From Osedax fenrisi (lineage: Eukaryota; Annelida; Polychaeta; Sabellida; Siboglinidae), in NCBI GenBank assembly GCA_964019155.1, contig OZ025241.1:90359723-90423722 (forward strand): a stretch of 64,000 nucleotides of DNA, in the 5' to 3' direction. The notes beneath the pieces are model-generated. The model was not told where the DNA came from and did no database searches. It saw only the letters and a program-made list of their open reading frames with translations. Position 1 is the stretch's first letter, and each line of letters opens with the position of its first letter. Shown here piece after piece: positions 21,835 through 33,524 of this stretch. The translations under genes and the position numbers were made by a program.

Positions 21835-24171
21835 TGATGCATGAGAATATTGAATATGTGGATGAGTATGATGCATGAGACATTTATGAAGTGTCATATA
21901 TCTGAATGCTCATATAAATCAAATAAATTAGAGAATTTCATCAAACATGTATCACGTAATCACACTAATTCAAATTCCATATCGGTACCTTTACTAAATG
22001 AAGATGTTCCATCTACTTCAAATAATGAAGAGATCATCCATTGATGATCCGTTGATACAAAGTTCTAACGATACATTTGAATCTACCATTCCAGTATCTA
22101 CAGGTGAAGATAATTCTTTTCAATTTAAATTAGCAAACTCATTATTAAATATAAAAGAAGTACATTCACTTCCAGGTGTTATAGTACCATCTATATCTAG
22201 AGAATTTAAGTCAGTAATAAATTATGCTACGGATAGGTTAAAATTAAGGTTCCTAAATGGGTTATAGGAAATGAATATTGATTATAAAAATTCACATATT
22301 TTAAAAAGTATATTTGATAATGATGAAAATAATTTAATAACTTTAGAATTAGATAGCTTAAATACTGATTACAAATTAAAAGAATTTGCAAAAAATTATT
22401 TAAAATTAATTTCACCTATATCATATAAATTTGATATACAATCTGATAATGAGTTTTATTATGTCCCTATTACAGAACAATTGATAAATTTAATAAATAA
22501 TGACCAAATAAAATCATTATTCCTTGATGTTACAAAAAGAATGGAAATTTGATGGGAAACTTTTTTGATAATTCTAAATTTAAAGCAGCAACAGATTGTG
22601 ATTTGGCTATTTATATACAACTCTATCTAGATGAATTTGAGCCATGCAATCCAATAGGATCAAATAGAGGTTATAATAAAACTACAGGTGTATATTTTAG
22701 TATCCTAAATCTTCCTCGTCGATATAGGTTAATGGATATGTCAATTTTTTTATGCATATTAACACGTTATAATAATATAAGAGATCATACGGATGGTTAC
22801 GATAGACTTTTTTTACCACTAATTAATGTAAAGTACTTGAAAATGGTATTAACATTAAAGTTAACGATGTAAATTTAAAATTTAAAGTAATCCTTACTAT
22901 GATTTCAGGAGATAATTTATCTTCACACGATTTGGGAGGATTTCAGAAAAATGTTAGTTGTTCAAATATTTATAGATATTGTTTAGTTCAATATTCCGAA
23001 TTCCGGAATAAACTTTTGTATAATGAACTGGAAATAATAACCGAAGAAAATGCATATCGTATTGTAAAAAGGAATTGCATATTCTCTACATTAAATAATT
23101 TTCATGTAAAAGATAGATTCCCCCCTGATTTAATGCATGATCTAATAGAGGGAGTAATACCAAGAACAATTAAGTAAACTATCAAAAATATTATAAATAA
23201 AAAATTAACTTCTTTAGAATTAATAAATAATAGATTAAAGGCAATAGATTTTCCATTAAATTCATCTATTCCCAAATTATTCAAAAAAGACATTTTAATT
23301 GCTTCGCAGAAATTTGAACTGTTCTTAATTTTTCCCCGTTTATTTGATTTGAATGATAAAGAATCTTCCTGAATGGGAAAATTATATTTTACTAAGAATT
23401 ATAATGGATTACTTATATAGTCCTATTATCAATATAAATAGTTTAAGTTATCTTTCCGATTTAGTTTCGTCATTTTTATCATCTTATATATCTTTGTATG
23501 GTGCAAAGGCAATGACCCCGAAGTTCTATTTTATGATGCATTATGCTAATTTTATAAAATGATATGGGCCGCTAAGAAATTTATATTGTTTTTCCTTTGA
23601 AAAAAACATCAATAGATTTTTATCAATAGATTTCAAGCATTTAACTACAAATATAAGGAATTTTATATATCTACAAAAATCGTTATATATTAGACATCAG
23701 TTAGCAATAGCTAATTTTTATAAAAAAGAAATATTATTTGTAAATACAAATATCAATACACTTAAAAACATTTTTGTTATAAAATTATCACTGAATTGTC
23801 AGTTAGAATTAAAAAAACTAACATCTGATATTTCAGTAAAAAATTGTAAATCCCTATATTATAATGGATTAAATTATCGCATAGATAATAATGTTATTCA
23901 CGTGCTTTCAGTTGACGAACAAGGGTATCCTTTATTTTATCAAATTAACAATATTTTTAACATAGATAATAAATGGTATTTAGGTCGACATATATTTTAT
24001 ATTAAAAAATGTGTAGAAGAGATGTATGCTTACATTGTTGAAAAACTAGAATATACAATATTGGAGCCACATGAATTACTAGATATTCATAAACATAGAA
24101 TTTTTATTAAAAATAATACCTATTATGCGTTTACTCTCTTCAAAGTAGAAGAAAATAGGATTAATTATTAA
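21835..24171 (+). pseudogene. Transposase family Y (related to X), nearly full length
   Basis: This is a DNA-transposon protein of an animal family I recognise by motif but cannot name by superfamily. In order: a C2H2 finger CHISECSYK...FIKHVSRNH (about 21896-21965); a Ser/Thr-rich linker; IQLYLDEFEPCNPIGSN (about 22615); GVYFSILNLPRRYRLMDMS; ISGDNLSSHDLGGF (about 22899-22945); the Cys/Tyr-rich YRYCLVQYSEFRN; RFPPDLMHDLIEGVIP (about 23117-23163), a likely metal- or catalysis-associated block; MMHYANFIK...YGPLRNLYCFSFE (about 23530-23600); and a C-terminal domain in the open frame 23902-24171. It is broken by a TAG at 22265 and by at least four frameshifts (near 22040, 22550, 22880 and 23340). 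The accessory gene starts 3 bp after the final stop. Confidence 0.8.
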
Positions 24172-24173
24172 AA

Positions 24174-24870
24174 ATGGAAGAAGAGCACTTAAATGATAAA
24201 GACAACAATATAAGGTAATATAAAGAATTATTTTTAAACCTTAAGTTATTAATTTTTTTTATAGGTCTGGACTATTAAACTATTTACTATCCTCTGGCAA
24301 ACCGTATCATGAATCACCGGAACTCTCTTCGAATATAAATTCTTCCATAAGGTTACTTTTCATTTATTTATTTATATTAAATATATAAATTGTTATTTTT
24401 ATATTTGAATTTATTTATAGTTCTATTGATCACAATGTATCTCAAGAATTCTCTTTAAACAGACCTACACCTATGCTAAGGTTAATTTTCATTTATTTAA
24501 TATATAAATTGTTATTTTTATATTTGAATTAATTTATAGTTCTAATGATCACAATGAATCTCAAGAACTCTCTTTAAACAGACACACGCTAAGGTTAATT
24601 TTCATTTATATATTTGAATTTATTTATAGTTCTATTGATCACGATGTATCTCGAGAACTCTCTTTAAACAGACCTACACCTATGCTAAGGTTACTTTTCA
24701 TTTATTACAGAATTAAAATTTAATATGATCAATTTCATTTATAGTTCGAAAACATACGCTAATACCAGCGTGATCATTCACGATCTGTTGAACTACAGGT
24801 TTAATTTGTTGGATCATTATTTGATAAATAGTACTTTTAATATACGGATAGATTACTATATAGATATATA
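24174..24870 (+). CDS. Accessory gene of transposon Y with tandemly duplicated mini-exons
   Basis: The predicted gene begins at ATG 24174, 3 bp after the transposase stop. Six GT-AG exons can be drawn: 24174-24214 (MEEEHLNDKDNNIR), 24265-24351, 24421-24480, 24540-24593, 24630-24689 and 24745-24870. All internal junctions are phase 2. Exons 3, 4 and 5 are near copies encoding S[SI]..DH..S.E.SLNR.T...LR, of 60, 54 and 60 nt, so duplication preserved the frame. The introns between them are 59 and 36 nt. The protein is Ser/Asn-rich and hydrophilic with no motif I recognise; exon 6 contains HDLLNYRFNLLDHY, which may be helical. A downstream segment near 24935 (LPSKDEISNNNITIFDRKLI) faintly resembles the start of DUF4806, a domain often found in transposon accessory proteins. 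The frame closes at TAG about 24871. Confidence 0.55.
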
Positions 24871-25194
24871 GATTACCAGCATTCAGTGAAAATATTAAGG
24901 TCATATTATCAACACAACAAGAGGCAAAATATTGCCTTCCAAGGATGAAATCTCGAACAATAATATTACAATTTTTGATAGAAAACTTATCAAGACTAAA
25001 TATTAATATATAATATTATTTCATTTACTTTTATTTAATACAATTTATCTTACTTACAATATACAGTTATTTATCAAAATTCGGATATAGAAAAGTTATT
25101 TACATTTTATTTGTATCTTATCCACATCTTGGTGATAATGATAATAAGGTTTTTAATATTATGAACTCATATATTGTTATTACAGTATATAATA

Positions 25195-25292
<98 letters not shown>
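25195..25292. repeat. (AT)n microsatellite, two blocks
   Basis: About 95 bp of AT dinucleotide, interrupted once by CT near 25240. Confidence 0.9.
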
Positions 25293-25293
<1 letters not shown>

Positions 25294-25349
25294 TTACTAT
25301 GTAATATTATATAATTATATAGTTGTCTTGGATTGAATCGATTAAATCT

Positions 25350-25564
25350 ATGTTTAAAAGAAAAAGAAGCTCCTTAGATCACATCGATGTTACATTAATC
25401 AGAGAACAGTATGGAAATAAAGGTTAATTGTGTTAATATGTTTAATTTGTGTATAATTAATTTCTACTCTATTAAATAAGGTATAACAGGCAGAAAACCA
25501 ATTCAGCTGGAGGATAACATTTACAAAGTAATATTAAGAAAATCAAGAAGTAGGAATGTTGATG
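25350..25564 (+). CDS. Two-exon gene fragment, unknown function
   Basis: ATG 25350 opens MFKRKRSSLDHIDVTLIREQ, exon 1 (25350-25422), ending AAAG|GTTAAT. Exon 2 (25481-25564, after ATTAAATAAG) continues in frame as GITGRKPIQLEDNIYKVILR..., ending GATG|GTATAT. The N-terminus is basic (KRKR) and could be a nuclear localisation signal. Later segments at 25626-26180, including MIGECEHILNIKINDFSSKL (26024 on), are open but cannot be joined without stops. The piece lies between transposon Y and the long-TIR transposon and may belong to Y. I do not recognise it; a chance pair of short open exons remains possible. Confidence 0.4.
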
Positions 25565-26210
25565 GTATATATATATATATAATATGTAATAAATATATAT
25601 ATATATAGATATATACATATTTCAGTTATTGAATAAAATATTATCTGAGGAAGATTTTAAACAAAATACAATCGAAATAATATAGAAATAATTAAATCTC
25701 AACCAAATATTCAACTGTTGAGGTTAGATGCTAGATGTCACTATTAAAATAATATTCTGTAATCAAAGTTAATAATTTTTGATTTACGACACTGTATTAA
25801 TTCCTATTATATATATATTAAGGACATTATTGAAAGATTCTGAAAGAAACAGTTATATTTACATTAATGACCACGATAACTCGGTACGGGATATTTTTAA
25901 AACATTTCAGGCTTTATTCATCTTTGACATTGTTAGTAAATATATATTTTTGATATATACATTACAAAATAAATTAAATTTGTCTATTTATGAATTCATT
26001 TATTAATATATTAATTTTAAATAGATGATTGGGGAATGCGAACACATTTTAAATATTAAAATTAATGACTTCTCAAGTAAGCTCATAGCATCATTTCATT
26101 ATCTACTTAAACACTGCAGAAAAGATGATGAATTTATTATTAGACATACGAATTATATGAATAATCTTTATGATTTTGGTTAGTAGATATTAGATATTAT
26201 TATCGCATAT
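25565..26210. other. Possible decayed continuation of the preceding gene
   Basis: It contains a 75-codon open stretch (25779-26006) and a 53-codon one (26024-26182, MIGECEHILNIKIND...), plus short (AT)n near 25567. Family and splicing are unresolved. Confidence 0.35.
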
Positions 26211-26214
26211 AGTA

Positions 26215-26975
26215 GGGTCATTCCAAGTGAAATCAGCAAATTTTATGAAATTTTCCCGCTGACCTTCTTCGATTTTCATGAAAATTTCACAGTTTGTTTA
26301 TTATTATAAAAAAATGAAAGGTGTACATTTTTGGGGCCCAAAATTTCATATTGGCAGAATTATGCCCTATTGAAATTTTCAAAAAATATTTTTTTCAAAA
26401 TTTTCTAAAATTTCGTATATTTTAACTATTTATATCTCTATCAATATTTGAGATAAATTTAAACTTTTAATATCTATTTATAACTACAATTCAATATCTT
26501 TCTAACTGTATATAGTGTTTATCTCTACATTAAATATTTATAAAACAATTTTATAAATTGAAATGTCATGTTTTTGAATTTTTTTATAAATTTCATAATA
26601 TTATTTTGATTATAACTTTTATGTCAATAAAGCCATCAATACAAAAAATAAATAAATAATAGATAATATAATACTAATTAAGTAAAGCTTGTAACATATG
26701 AAATATTTTGAACATTAAAAAAGTTATTGGGTATACAAATACATGTTTTTTTCATTTTTATCATTATTGTGAAAGTTTGAGGGCAAATAAAAAAATTACA
26801 TATCCTTTTTTTTTTTTTTTTTTTGTTTTACTACCTAAAAGGAACCTTCTTCTAATATAATCTATTGAGAGAGTGGTGGCTATTTGAGTCTTAAGAATAC
26901 ATTTTACAATTCTAAGATCTATGTATTAATTATACAAAATTCTAAAAAAAATATACAATTACATATAAATTTTAA
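26215..26975 (+). repeat. Left long terminal inverted repeat
   Basis: It pairs with 28413-29168. Landmarks, outer to inner, are CCGCTGACCTTCTTCGATTT, GGCAGAATTATGCCCTATTG, GGAACCTTCTTCTAATATAA and GTGGCTATTTGAGTCTTAAG. No coding frame is present. Confidence 0.9.
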
Positions 26976-27183
26976 CTTTTATGAATGATTTAACTTCATT
27001 TATCAATGATGAATGAATTGTATAAATGAATTATACAAAATTATCATTAACAATTATAAATTGTTTGAATTTTGAATTTAATTTTGACAATAGGCTGTAT
27101 AATATAGGTATTATAAAATAGATATTATAAATATATGTCTCTTATGGTATACATGTATATATTATAAATAAAATAGTATATAT

Positions 27184-27301
27184 GCAGCATATGGTCTATT
27201 AATAGTCTGGTCCAGAATTATTTTCATAGAATTAATCTGTTTTTATTGCTATAAAATGAATAGAATTCTATGCACCAGACTATTAATAGACCATATGCTG
27301 C
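27184..27301. mobile_element. 118-bp fold-back element in the transposase 5' region
   Basis: The first 28 bases (GCAGCATATGGTCTATTAAT...) and the last 28 are perfect inverted copies, with about 62 bp between them. A second weaker pairing of ATAGAATT words lies inside. It abuts the start of the surviving transposase frame, so it either interrupted the gene or replaced its start. Confidence 0.8.
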
Positions 27302-27302
27302 C

Positions 27303-28270
27303 TATATTTACAAGAAAATTTAGCTTTAGATAGTGTAATTATATTATTAGATTATTCAGAAAATTATAGTTTTATTTATCAGGATGCAATTCAAAGTGTA
27401 CACTGGGATAATACTCAAGCTACATTGCATACTATAGTTGTATATATTAATGTAAATGGTAAAATAATTGTAAATAGTTTTTGTATTATATCAGATCATT
27501 TAACACATAATACCTCCGCTGTACATTCATTTATTAAAGTAGTTTTAGATTATATTAAAGTAAATTATGTAAATATTAAACATGTAATATATTTTAGTGA
27601 TGTTAGTCAATATAAAAATTACAAAAATATGATAAATTTATGTAACCATTATAATGATTTTAATTTAAGTGCAGAATGGATTTTTTTGGCTACATCATAT
27701 GGAAAAAGTCCATGTGATGGAATAGGTGGTACGGTAAAAAGATGTTTAAATATAGCAAGTAAGCAATCCTTAGATAGTCTCATTAATACCCCTAAATTAA
27801 TGTATGAATATTGTAACAACAACATTGTTAATATTTCATTTTATTTCTTAGATATAGAATATATTATAAATCATATAAATACATATAAATTAGAAGAACG
27901 ATATAATACTTGTAATAAATTTAGTGGCATTAGATCTCACCATAGCTTTGTACCAATAGATAATTTTAGTTTTAGAATGAAACGTATAAGTAATGATAGT
28001 ATATATTCAGAAGTATAACTAGTTGATATGGGAATAAGTGCTAATATAAATATAGAATATTTAATACCTGGTGTTTTTATAAAATGTATATATGATAATC
28101 AAAGCTATATAGGTATGATACATGAAAATTCTGAACAAGACCACGATGTTAGAGTGAAATTCATGAAAGACATAAATGATGTATATACGTGTCCATTCAT
28201 TGATGATATTTGCTGTATTCCTGTACAAGATATATTAATGAAACTAAATGCCTATAAATATTATAAATAA
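27303..28270 (+). pseudogene. DDE-type transposase of the long-TIR transposon, one in-frame stop
   Basis: The open frame reads LDYSENYSFIYQDAIQSVHW (about 27350-27410), with a probable first catalytic Asp in LDYSENY. VISD-like SFCIISDHLTHNTSAVH, YFSDVSQYKNYKN (second Asp) and SAEWIFLATSYGKSPCDGIG follow, then GTVKRCLNIAS. A DDE transposase-like family in cnidarians and insects has the same order (Asp-x-Ser/Ala-Glu-Asn-Tyr, FSD..QYKN, CDG.GGTVKR); I recall it by motif only. A single TAA at 28016-28018 separates the last 80 residues (28028-28270), which continue in the same frame: PGVFIKCIYDNQSYIGMIHE and VPVQDIL-like VQDILMK, the usual C-terminal module. The upstream third of the family's protein is missing. 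Apart from the one stop the frame is intact. Confidence 0.8.
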
Positions 28271-28412
28271 TCGTCAATATAGATTTATAACTTAATAAAA
28301 TAAATAATTATACTATTTTTTTTTATTTGAATAATTGTTAAATGAATTTTTAATATAATAGTTTACTCCGATATTTTATAAAGTAATATTTAGATTAGCA
28401 CTCATAAAATAT

Positions 28413-29168
28413 ATAAAAATATATATGTAAATTGTATATTTTTTTTAGAAATTTGTATAATTAATACATAGATCTTAAAATTGTAAAATGTATTCTTAAG
28501 ACTCAAATAGCCACCACTATCTCAATAGATTATATTAGAAGAAGGTTCCTTTTAGGTAGTAGAACAAAAATAAAATAAAAAAAAGGATATGTACTTTTTT
28601 TATTTGCCATTAAACTTTCACAATATTGATAACAATGAAAAAAACATGTATTTATATACCCAATAACTTTGTTAATGTTCAAAATATTTCATATGTTACA
28701 AGCTTAACTTAATTAGTATTATATTATCTATTATTTATTTTTTATTTTGTATTGATAGCTTTATTGACAAATAAGTTATAATCAAAATAATATTATGAAT
28801 TTTATAAAAATTGTCAAAAACTTGACATTTAAATTTATAAAATTTGTATATAAATATTTAATGTAGAGATGAACACTGTATACAGTTAGAAAGATATTTA
28901 ATTGTAGTTATAAATAGATATTAAAAGTTTAAATTTATCTCAAATATTGATAGAGATATAAATAGTTAAAATATACGAAATTTGAGAAAATTTTGAAAAA
29001 AAATATTTTTTGAAAATTTCAATAGGGCATAATTCTGCCAATATGAAATTTTAGGCCCCACAAATTTACATCTATCATTTTTTTATAATAATAAATAAAC
29101 TGTGAAATTTTCATGAAAATCGAAGAAGGTCAGCGGGAGCCATTTGCTGATTTCACTTGGAATGACCC
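28413..29168 (-). repeat. Right long terminal inverted repeat
   Basis: It is the inverted partner of 26215-26975; the outermost 20 bases are exactly complementary to the left end. Confidence 0.9.
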
Positions 29169-29172
29169 AGTA

Positions 29173-30135
29173 CGATTTAATTGAATTTAATTCATTATAA
29201 TATTATTATATTTATAGAAATATATAAATATATATATATATATATATCTTATTTTTCATGTAATAGATTTAATTATTGAATATATTTATTGTTAGTTTAT
29301 AAACAAATGATATGAGATAGTGTAAAATAAATATTATTTATTATTTATATATCATTCTATATCAATATTTAAATTCTTTTAGATATATCATTTGAATTTG
29401 GGCTCTACCTAGTGTTAATAGTTTGTTGTTCTAACTATAATGGAATCGATCTGGATGCAAAGAATGACTAAGTTACGAGTTTATGCTACGAAGATTTGAT
29501 ATATTAATTAAACACGTCTAACTAGGTATATATTTATTTACAAGAGGAAGTTAATATGAAATGTGTCAAGGGTCGCAGGTCATATGCAATGACTATAAAT
29601 AACAATACAACACCTAGTTGTCGATATCCTGAATGAAAATATTAATAATCTATTGGTCAATTCACAAAATGTTAGTAATACATTATGAAATTATTGAAAT
29701 AACCCTTAAAATATTAATCATATATATACATTTTTCGATAGAGTGTATTATTATAAATATTATCTATTGCATTGTAATTTAGATATTTTAATTTTAATGT
29801 CATTATGATACTTAAATATAATTAATAACATTAAAAAAGTAACTATTTTTAATTTATAATACTGGAATATATTTTATGAAATACATGGGGTATCAGTATC
29901 ACACCAGCCAATATTAGGCAAAACATTTAGATGTTAATTAAGTATATTAATATACTTATTTAATGTTTTTAATGTAAACAATTATACTAAAATATCATAA
30001 TTTAAGATAGTAAATTAATTAAGGCATGTATATTACTTTAATTATAATAATTGTTTTAATATATCTGATATTTTTTAGTAAATAACTACATCTTATCCAA
30101 CCATCATTAAAGAGGGGTCTACATATTGTATCTAC
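29173..30135. other. Gene-free stretch
   Basis: It holds (AT)n near 29228-29247 and a less AT-rich patch at 29390-29640 (GGGCTCTACCTAGTG, GTGTCAAGGGTCGCAGGTCA). I could not assign that patch to a gene or repeat. Confidence 0.4.
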
Positions 30136-30301
30136 GTTGAAAAACTTAGAATTTGTGAACCAACAAATTTATTAACTATTGTACGTTTATTTATATCTGT
30201 AACATATGTTTGTAATCTTTGTTTTAACCCGTCTATCCATAAACTATGCACTTTTTTAGAATACATGTACGGCATATGTGTTTTTAGCGACTGTAAACGC
30301 C
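30136..30301 (-). CDS. Candidate host-gene exon, product unknown
   Basis: On the - strand an acceptor ATTCCTTTTACAG is followed by a 166-bp open exon ending TTCAAC|GTAGAT, phase 2 at both ends. It encodes RLQSLKTHMPYMYSKKVHSL, WIDGLKQRLQTYVTDINKR and TIVNKFVGSQILSFST. Codon use and composition are less AT-biased than the surroundings and the strand is free of stops across the exon, with balanced residues typical of a globular protein. I do not recognise the family. No partner exon was found within about 1 kb on either side, so it could also be a transposon exon. Confidence 0.45.
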
Positions 30302-30516
30302 CTGTAAAAGGAATCATAAATAAGTTCTCAAGAATCATTAAAAATTGTAATAAAATATATTTATTTTAATTTTATTTTTTATTGTATATCATATATATAC
30401 TATTTATCATTTATCTATGCAATCTATAATAGTAATTTTTTAAAGAGTTTTAAATATATTTCTATTTAATTTATTCTATAATTAAGGTATTATTCTAAAT
30501 TATCTTTTAAATTATT

Positions 30517-30733
30517 AAAAGCAAGACTACTCTTTTAGTAAAGAGTTTTTATATTTGTTAAAAGCTAGAATACTTTTTTAGTAAAGAGTTTTTATATTTG
30601 TTAAAAGCTAGAATACTCTTTTAGTAAAGAGTTTTTATATTTGTTAAAAGCTAGAATACTCTTTTAGTAAATAGTTTTTATATTTATTAAGGTCTAGAAT
30701 TCTGTTTTACAAAAGAGTTTTCTATTGCTTAAA
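30517..30733. repeat. 43-bp tandem array (about 5 units)
   Basis: The unit is AAAAGCTAGAATACTCTTTTAGTAAAGAGTTTTTATATTTGTT-like, 43 bp, repeated about five times with growing divergence to the right. Each unit contains the hairpin CTCTTTTAGTAAAGAG. The word AAAACTCTTTTT recurs just before 30785 and after 35705, so the array may be the subterminal repeat of a CACTA-like element whose right end is 35730. Confidence 0.8.
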
Positions 30734-31440
30734 GCTCAAAAAGAGTTCTAATACAGGGACACTTAGAAAACTCTTTTTCGGTGGTAGGGGAAGGAGGGGT
30801 AATTTGGCCGATGTTTGTATGTGTGTTACTAGAAGTGCTCTAAATCAAAATATACATATTTTTAAATAACCATCATATACTATATAACTAATATTATATT
30901 AATTTACGATATGTATATTTTAATAATTTATATTTTTGTATATTTTGTGAATATAATAGATTTTAATAAGCTGTATAAATATGGATAAAAAACAGAAAAA
31001 TCGGGTAATTTGGCCGATAGTTCAAGTTTACTCAATAGGTGAAATCTATGTTTTCAAATACATAAATTAAATATCTTGTATAAAATGATGAATAATTCGG
31101 CGCGCACATAATACCACCGCCACAATAGATTATAGTTTTAATATTATTGGAAAATTATATTACGTATTTATTGAACTTATATTATTAAACATATTACGCA
31201 CTTTATTATATTTTATTAAACATATTATACTGTCAAATATGTCTAAGAATATAATATACAAGAAGTCCATCTACAGGTTATAAATTAAATAATTAACAAA
31301 CTATAATAATTTCAATTAATAAATTATAATAAGTTTAATTTTAATTAATTAAATAATTGTTATATTAATATAATACATTATATATATAAGTATAATTATT
31401 ATTATATATTAGTGTCTAACTATAATATATAGTAATATAT

Positions 31441-31491
31441 AAAAAAGTATATAATCTATAGAATCTATAATAGATTATATACTTTTTTAAT
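31441..31491. repeat. Hairpin, 19-bp perfect stem
   Basis: AAAAAAGTATATAATCTAT pairs exactly with ATAGATTATATACTTTTTT across a loop of about 10 bases. There is no associated gene. Confidence 0.7.
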
Positions 31492-31796
31492 ATAACAGAT
31501 AACAGTGTATGAGATATCTTAATAGGAAATACTTATGATTAATTATTAACTTAATATGTATATATTTCTATATATATAGATTAACTTTAGATATTTACTT
31601 TTAGATATACATGTATAATTAACATATAATATGTAAACCTGAATTAATATTGTGTGAATAAAAATGAATATTATAATTATGATTAGTTAACTAATATATA
31701 TATATATCATTATTAAAAATAAATTTTATATTGTAAGTAATAAAGTTAATGAATAAAAATGTGTATGGTATGTTTATATATGTAGGGAGTTACTAA

Positions 31797-32020
31797 AACC
31801 CAGTTGTAATCCAGTTGTAATCCAGTTGTAATTTTATAATACGTATTTTTTATATAATATAATTACTTTAATACTTTGATACTATATATATATAATATTA
31901 CGTATATTATAATCAATAAGTGATATTAAATGTTCGAAATAGTAATGTATTTATAGTACAATTTTAGGTTTTAAAGATTGTTATTATAAATTTGTTGCCT
32001 AGTTGTAAGCCAGTTGTAAT
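31797..32020. repeat. CAGTTGTAAT repeats
   Basis: CCAGTTGTAAT occurs three times in tandem at about 31800-31832. A related cluster, CTAGTTGTAAGCCAGTTGTAA, lies at about 31999; both are followed by TTTTATAA. The repeated block is likely a diverged duplication of about 200 bp. Confidence 0.55.
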
Positions 32021-32138
32021 TTTATAACAATGCATAATACATGTTAAACATAATTTAACACTTTGATTATTAAATTTATATTATATATACATATATGTAG
32101 TATCAAAGTGTTATATATTTTATATATATATATAAAAC

Positions 32139-32443
32139 TGACTGTGTGGCTCAGTGGCTAAGGAGTCAGACACACAAGCAGTAGGACACGAGTTCGACCC
32201 TCGTCCGGACCATTAATTAATTTTATAAAATGGGTCTTAAAATATTATTTAGAAGTGATCTTATATAATTGTGTATACATAAATGATCGGCTCTCGTTAA
32301 AACCATTGATGCCTTAACATGAGAGCGGCTTCGAAGGGACATTAGAGCCATATATGGTTATAAGTGAAAACTTCATCTAAGTTCCTGGATGGGATGAAAG
32401 GACTCCACCAAATAAAAATAACAATAACAATATATATATAAGT
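32139..32443 (+). mobile_element. tRNA-derived SINE (about 300 bp)
   Basis: The head has an A box TGGCTCAGTGG (32147-32157) and a B box GAGTTCGACCC (32190-32200), about 33 bp apart, the RNA polymerase III promoter of a tRNA. The body contains GGCTCTCGTTAAAACC...TTAACATGAGAGCGGCTTCG and GATGGGATGAAAGGACTCC. It ends in the simple tail AATAACAATAACAAT. A 3' fragment of the same family is at 18245-18318. It is too long and irregular for a tRNA gene. Confidence 0.75.
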
Positions 32444-33524
32444 TATATAACATATAAATTATTGGATACATTTTATTAATTTATTAATTTATTTTTATTT
32501 TTATTAAGACTAGATTAATAATTAATAATTAAATACTATTTTATATCATTAATTTAGAATCATTAATACATAATATAATATAATATAATAATTTATTAAA
32601 TGCAGTTTAACAATATGTTAAATATGTTTCATTCAGTACATTAACATTATATTTTTTAAGTTTTTATATATGATTAAAAAATGTTTATGATAACATTGAA
32701 TCATGATATAATAATATTACTTATATAACAGTTACGACCACTACACCAATTCCTCTGTCGACTGTACCATGCAGTACCGATAACGCAGCATGTGTAAATA
32801 TTGGTTAATAATTTTATCTCATTTGTATGTCATTATTGAATGTATTTATTGATGTATGTGTTACTTTAAATCAATATTGTATATAAATAATATAAAATAT
32901 AAAAAGTTATTTTTGTATTATTGGATATATTTTAATTAATTTAATTTATTTTATTTAAATAATTCATTCATTTCAATCATTATTTCTTTTAATATTAATA
33001 TCGTTTATATTAATAATTAAATTTATAATCGAATATAATTTTATATAATTGAATTATAATTCTATAGAATCTATTAAATAATATAATAATACAATAATTA
33101 TTAAATTCATTTTAATTGATGTAATATATTATAAACAATAAAGATATTAAATTGTAGATATCTCTTTTGAGTTCAATTAATAATTAACTTAACTTACATT
33201 TGATATTCGTAAAATATAATACTATATAGTATTACAAAAGCACTGGGCTTTGGTATTACTATATATATCTATCTAATAATATTCGTTATACAACCGATAG
33301 ACCTATTATATCGATACAAGTATGCAGTGGTAAAGTGATAGGGTGATAACAGAAGTTAAATGTTTATACTTAACACATTTAGTAAATTATGTTCTAAATC
33401 TTATTTATTAATATACTTTTTTTATTTATATTTAATTTACAATATGTATTTAATGTAATTATAAATATATATTATAAGTGATATTTTAAATGATATTTTA
33501 ATTGGTATTTTAATTCTTTATAAG

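Larger units (their letters stand above)
26215..29168 (+). mobile_element. DNA transposon with about 750-bp terminal inverted repeats (2,954 bp)
   Basis: The ends are GGGTCATTCCAAGTGAAATC and its exact inverted complement. They are flanked by identical AGTA (26211-26214 and 29169-29172), a 4-bp target duplication. The inverted repeats run from 26215 to about 26975 and from about 28413 to 29168, with few differences (a poly-T of 20 at about 26805 is shorter on the other side). The interior holds a transposase (27303-28270) and a fold-back insert (27184-27301). A 4-bp duplication and very long TIRs would suit the Sola superfamily, but I cannot confirm the match. The close similarity of the two arms suggests recent activity or gene conversion. 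Confidence 0.9.

Noticed and set aside
30517..30733. CRISPR-like array of regular repeats with hairpins
   Set aside because: Units abut with no unique spacers, and the genome is eukaryotic.
32139..32215. A functional tRNA gene
   Set aside because: A and B boxes are present but no paired acceptor stem; the unit continues into a SINE body with a simple-repeat tail.
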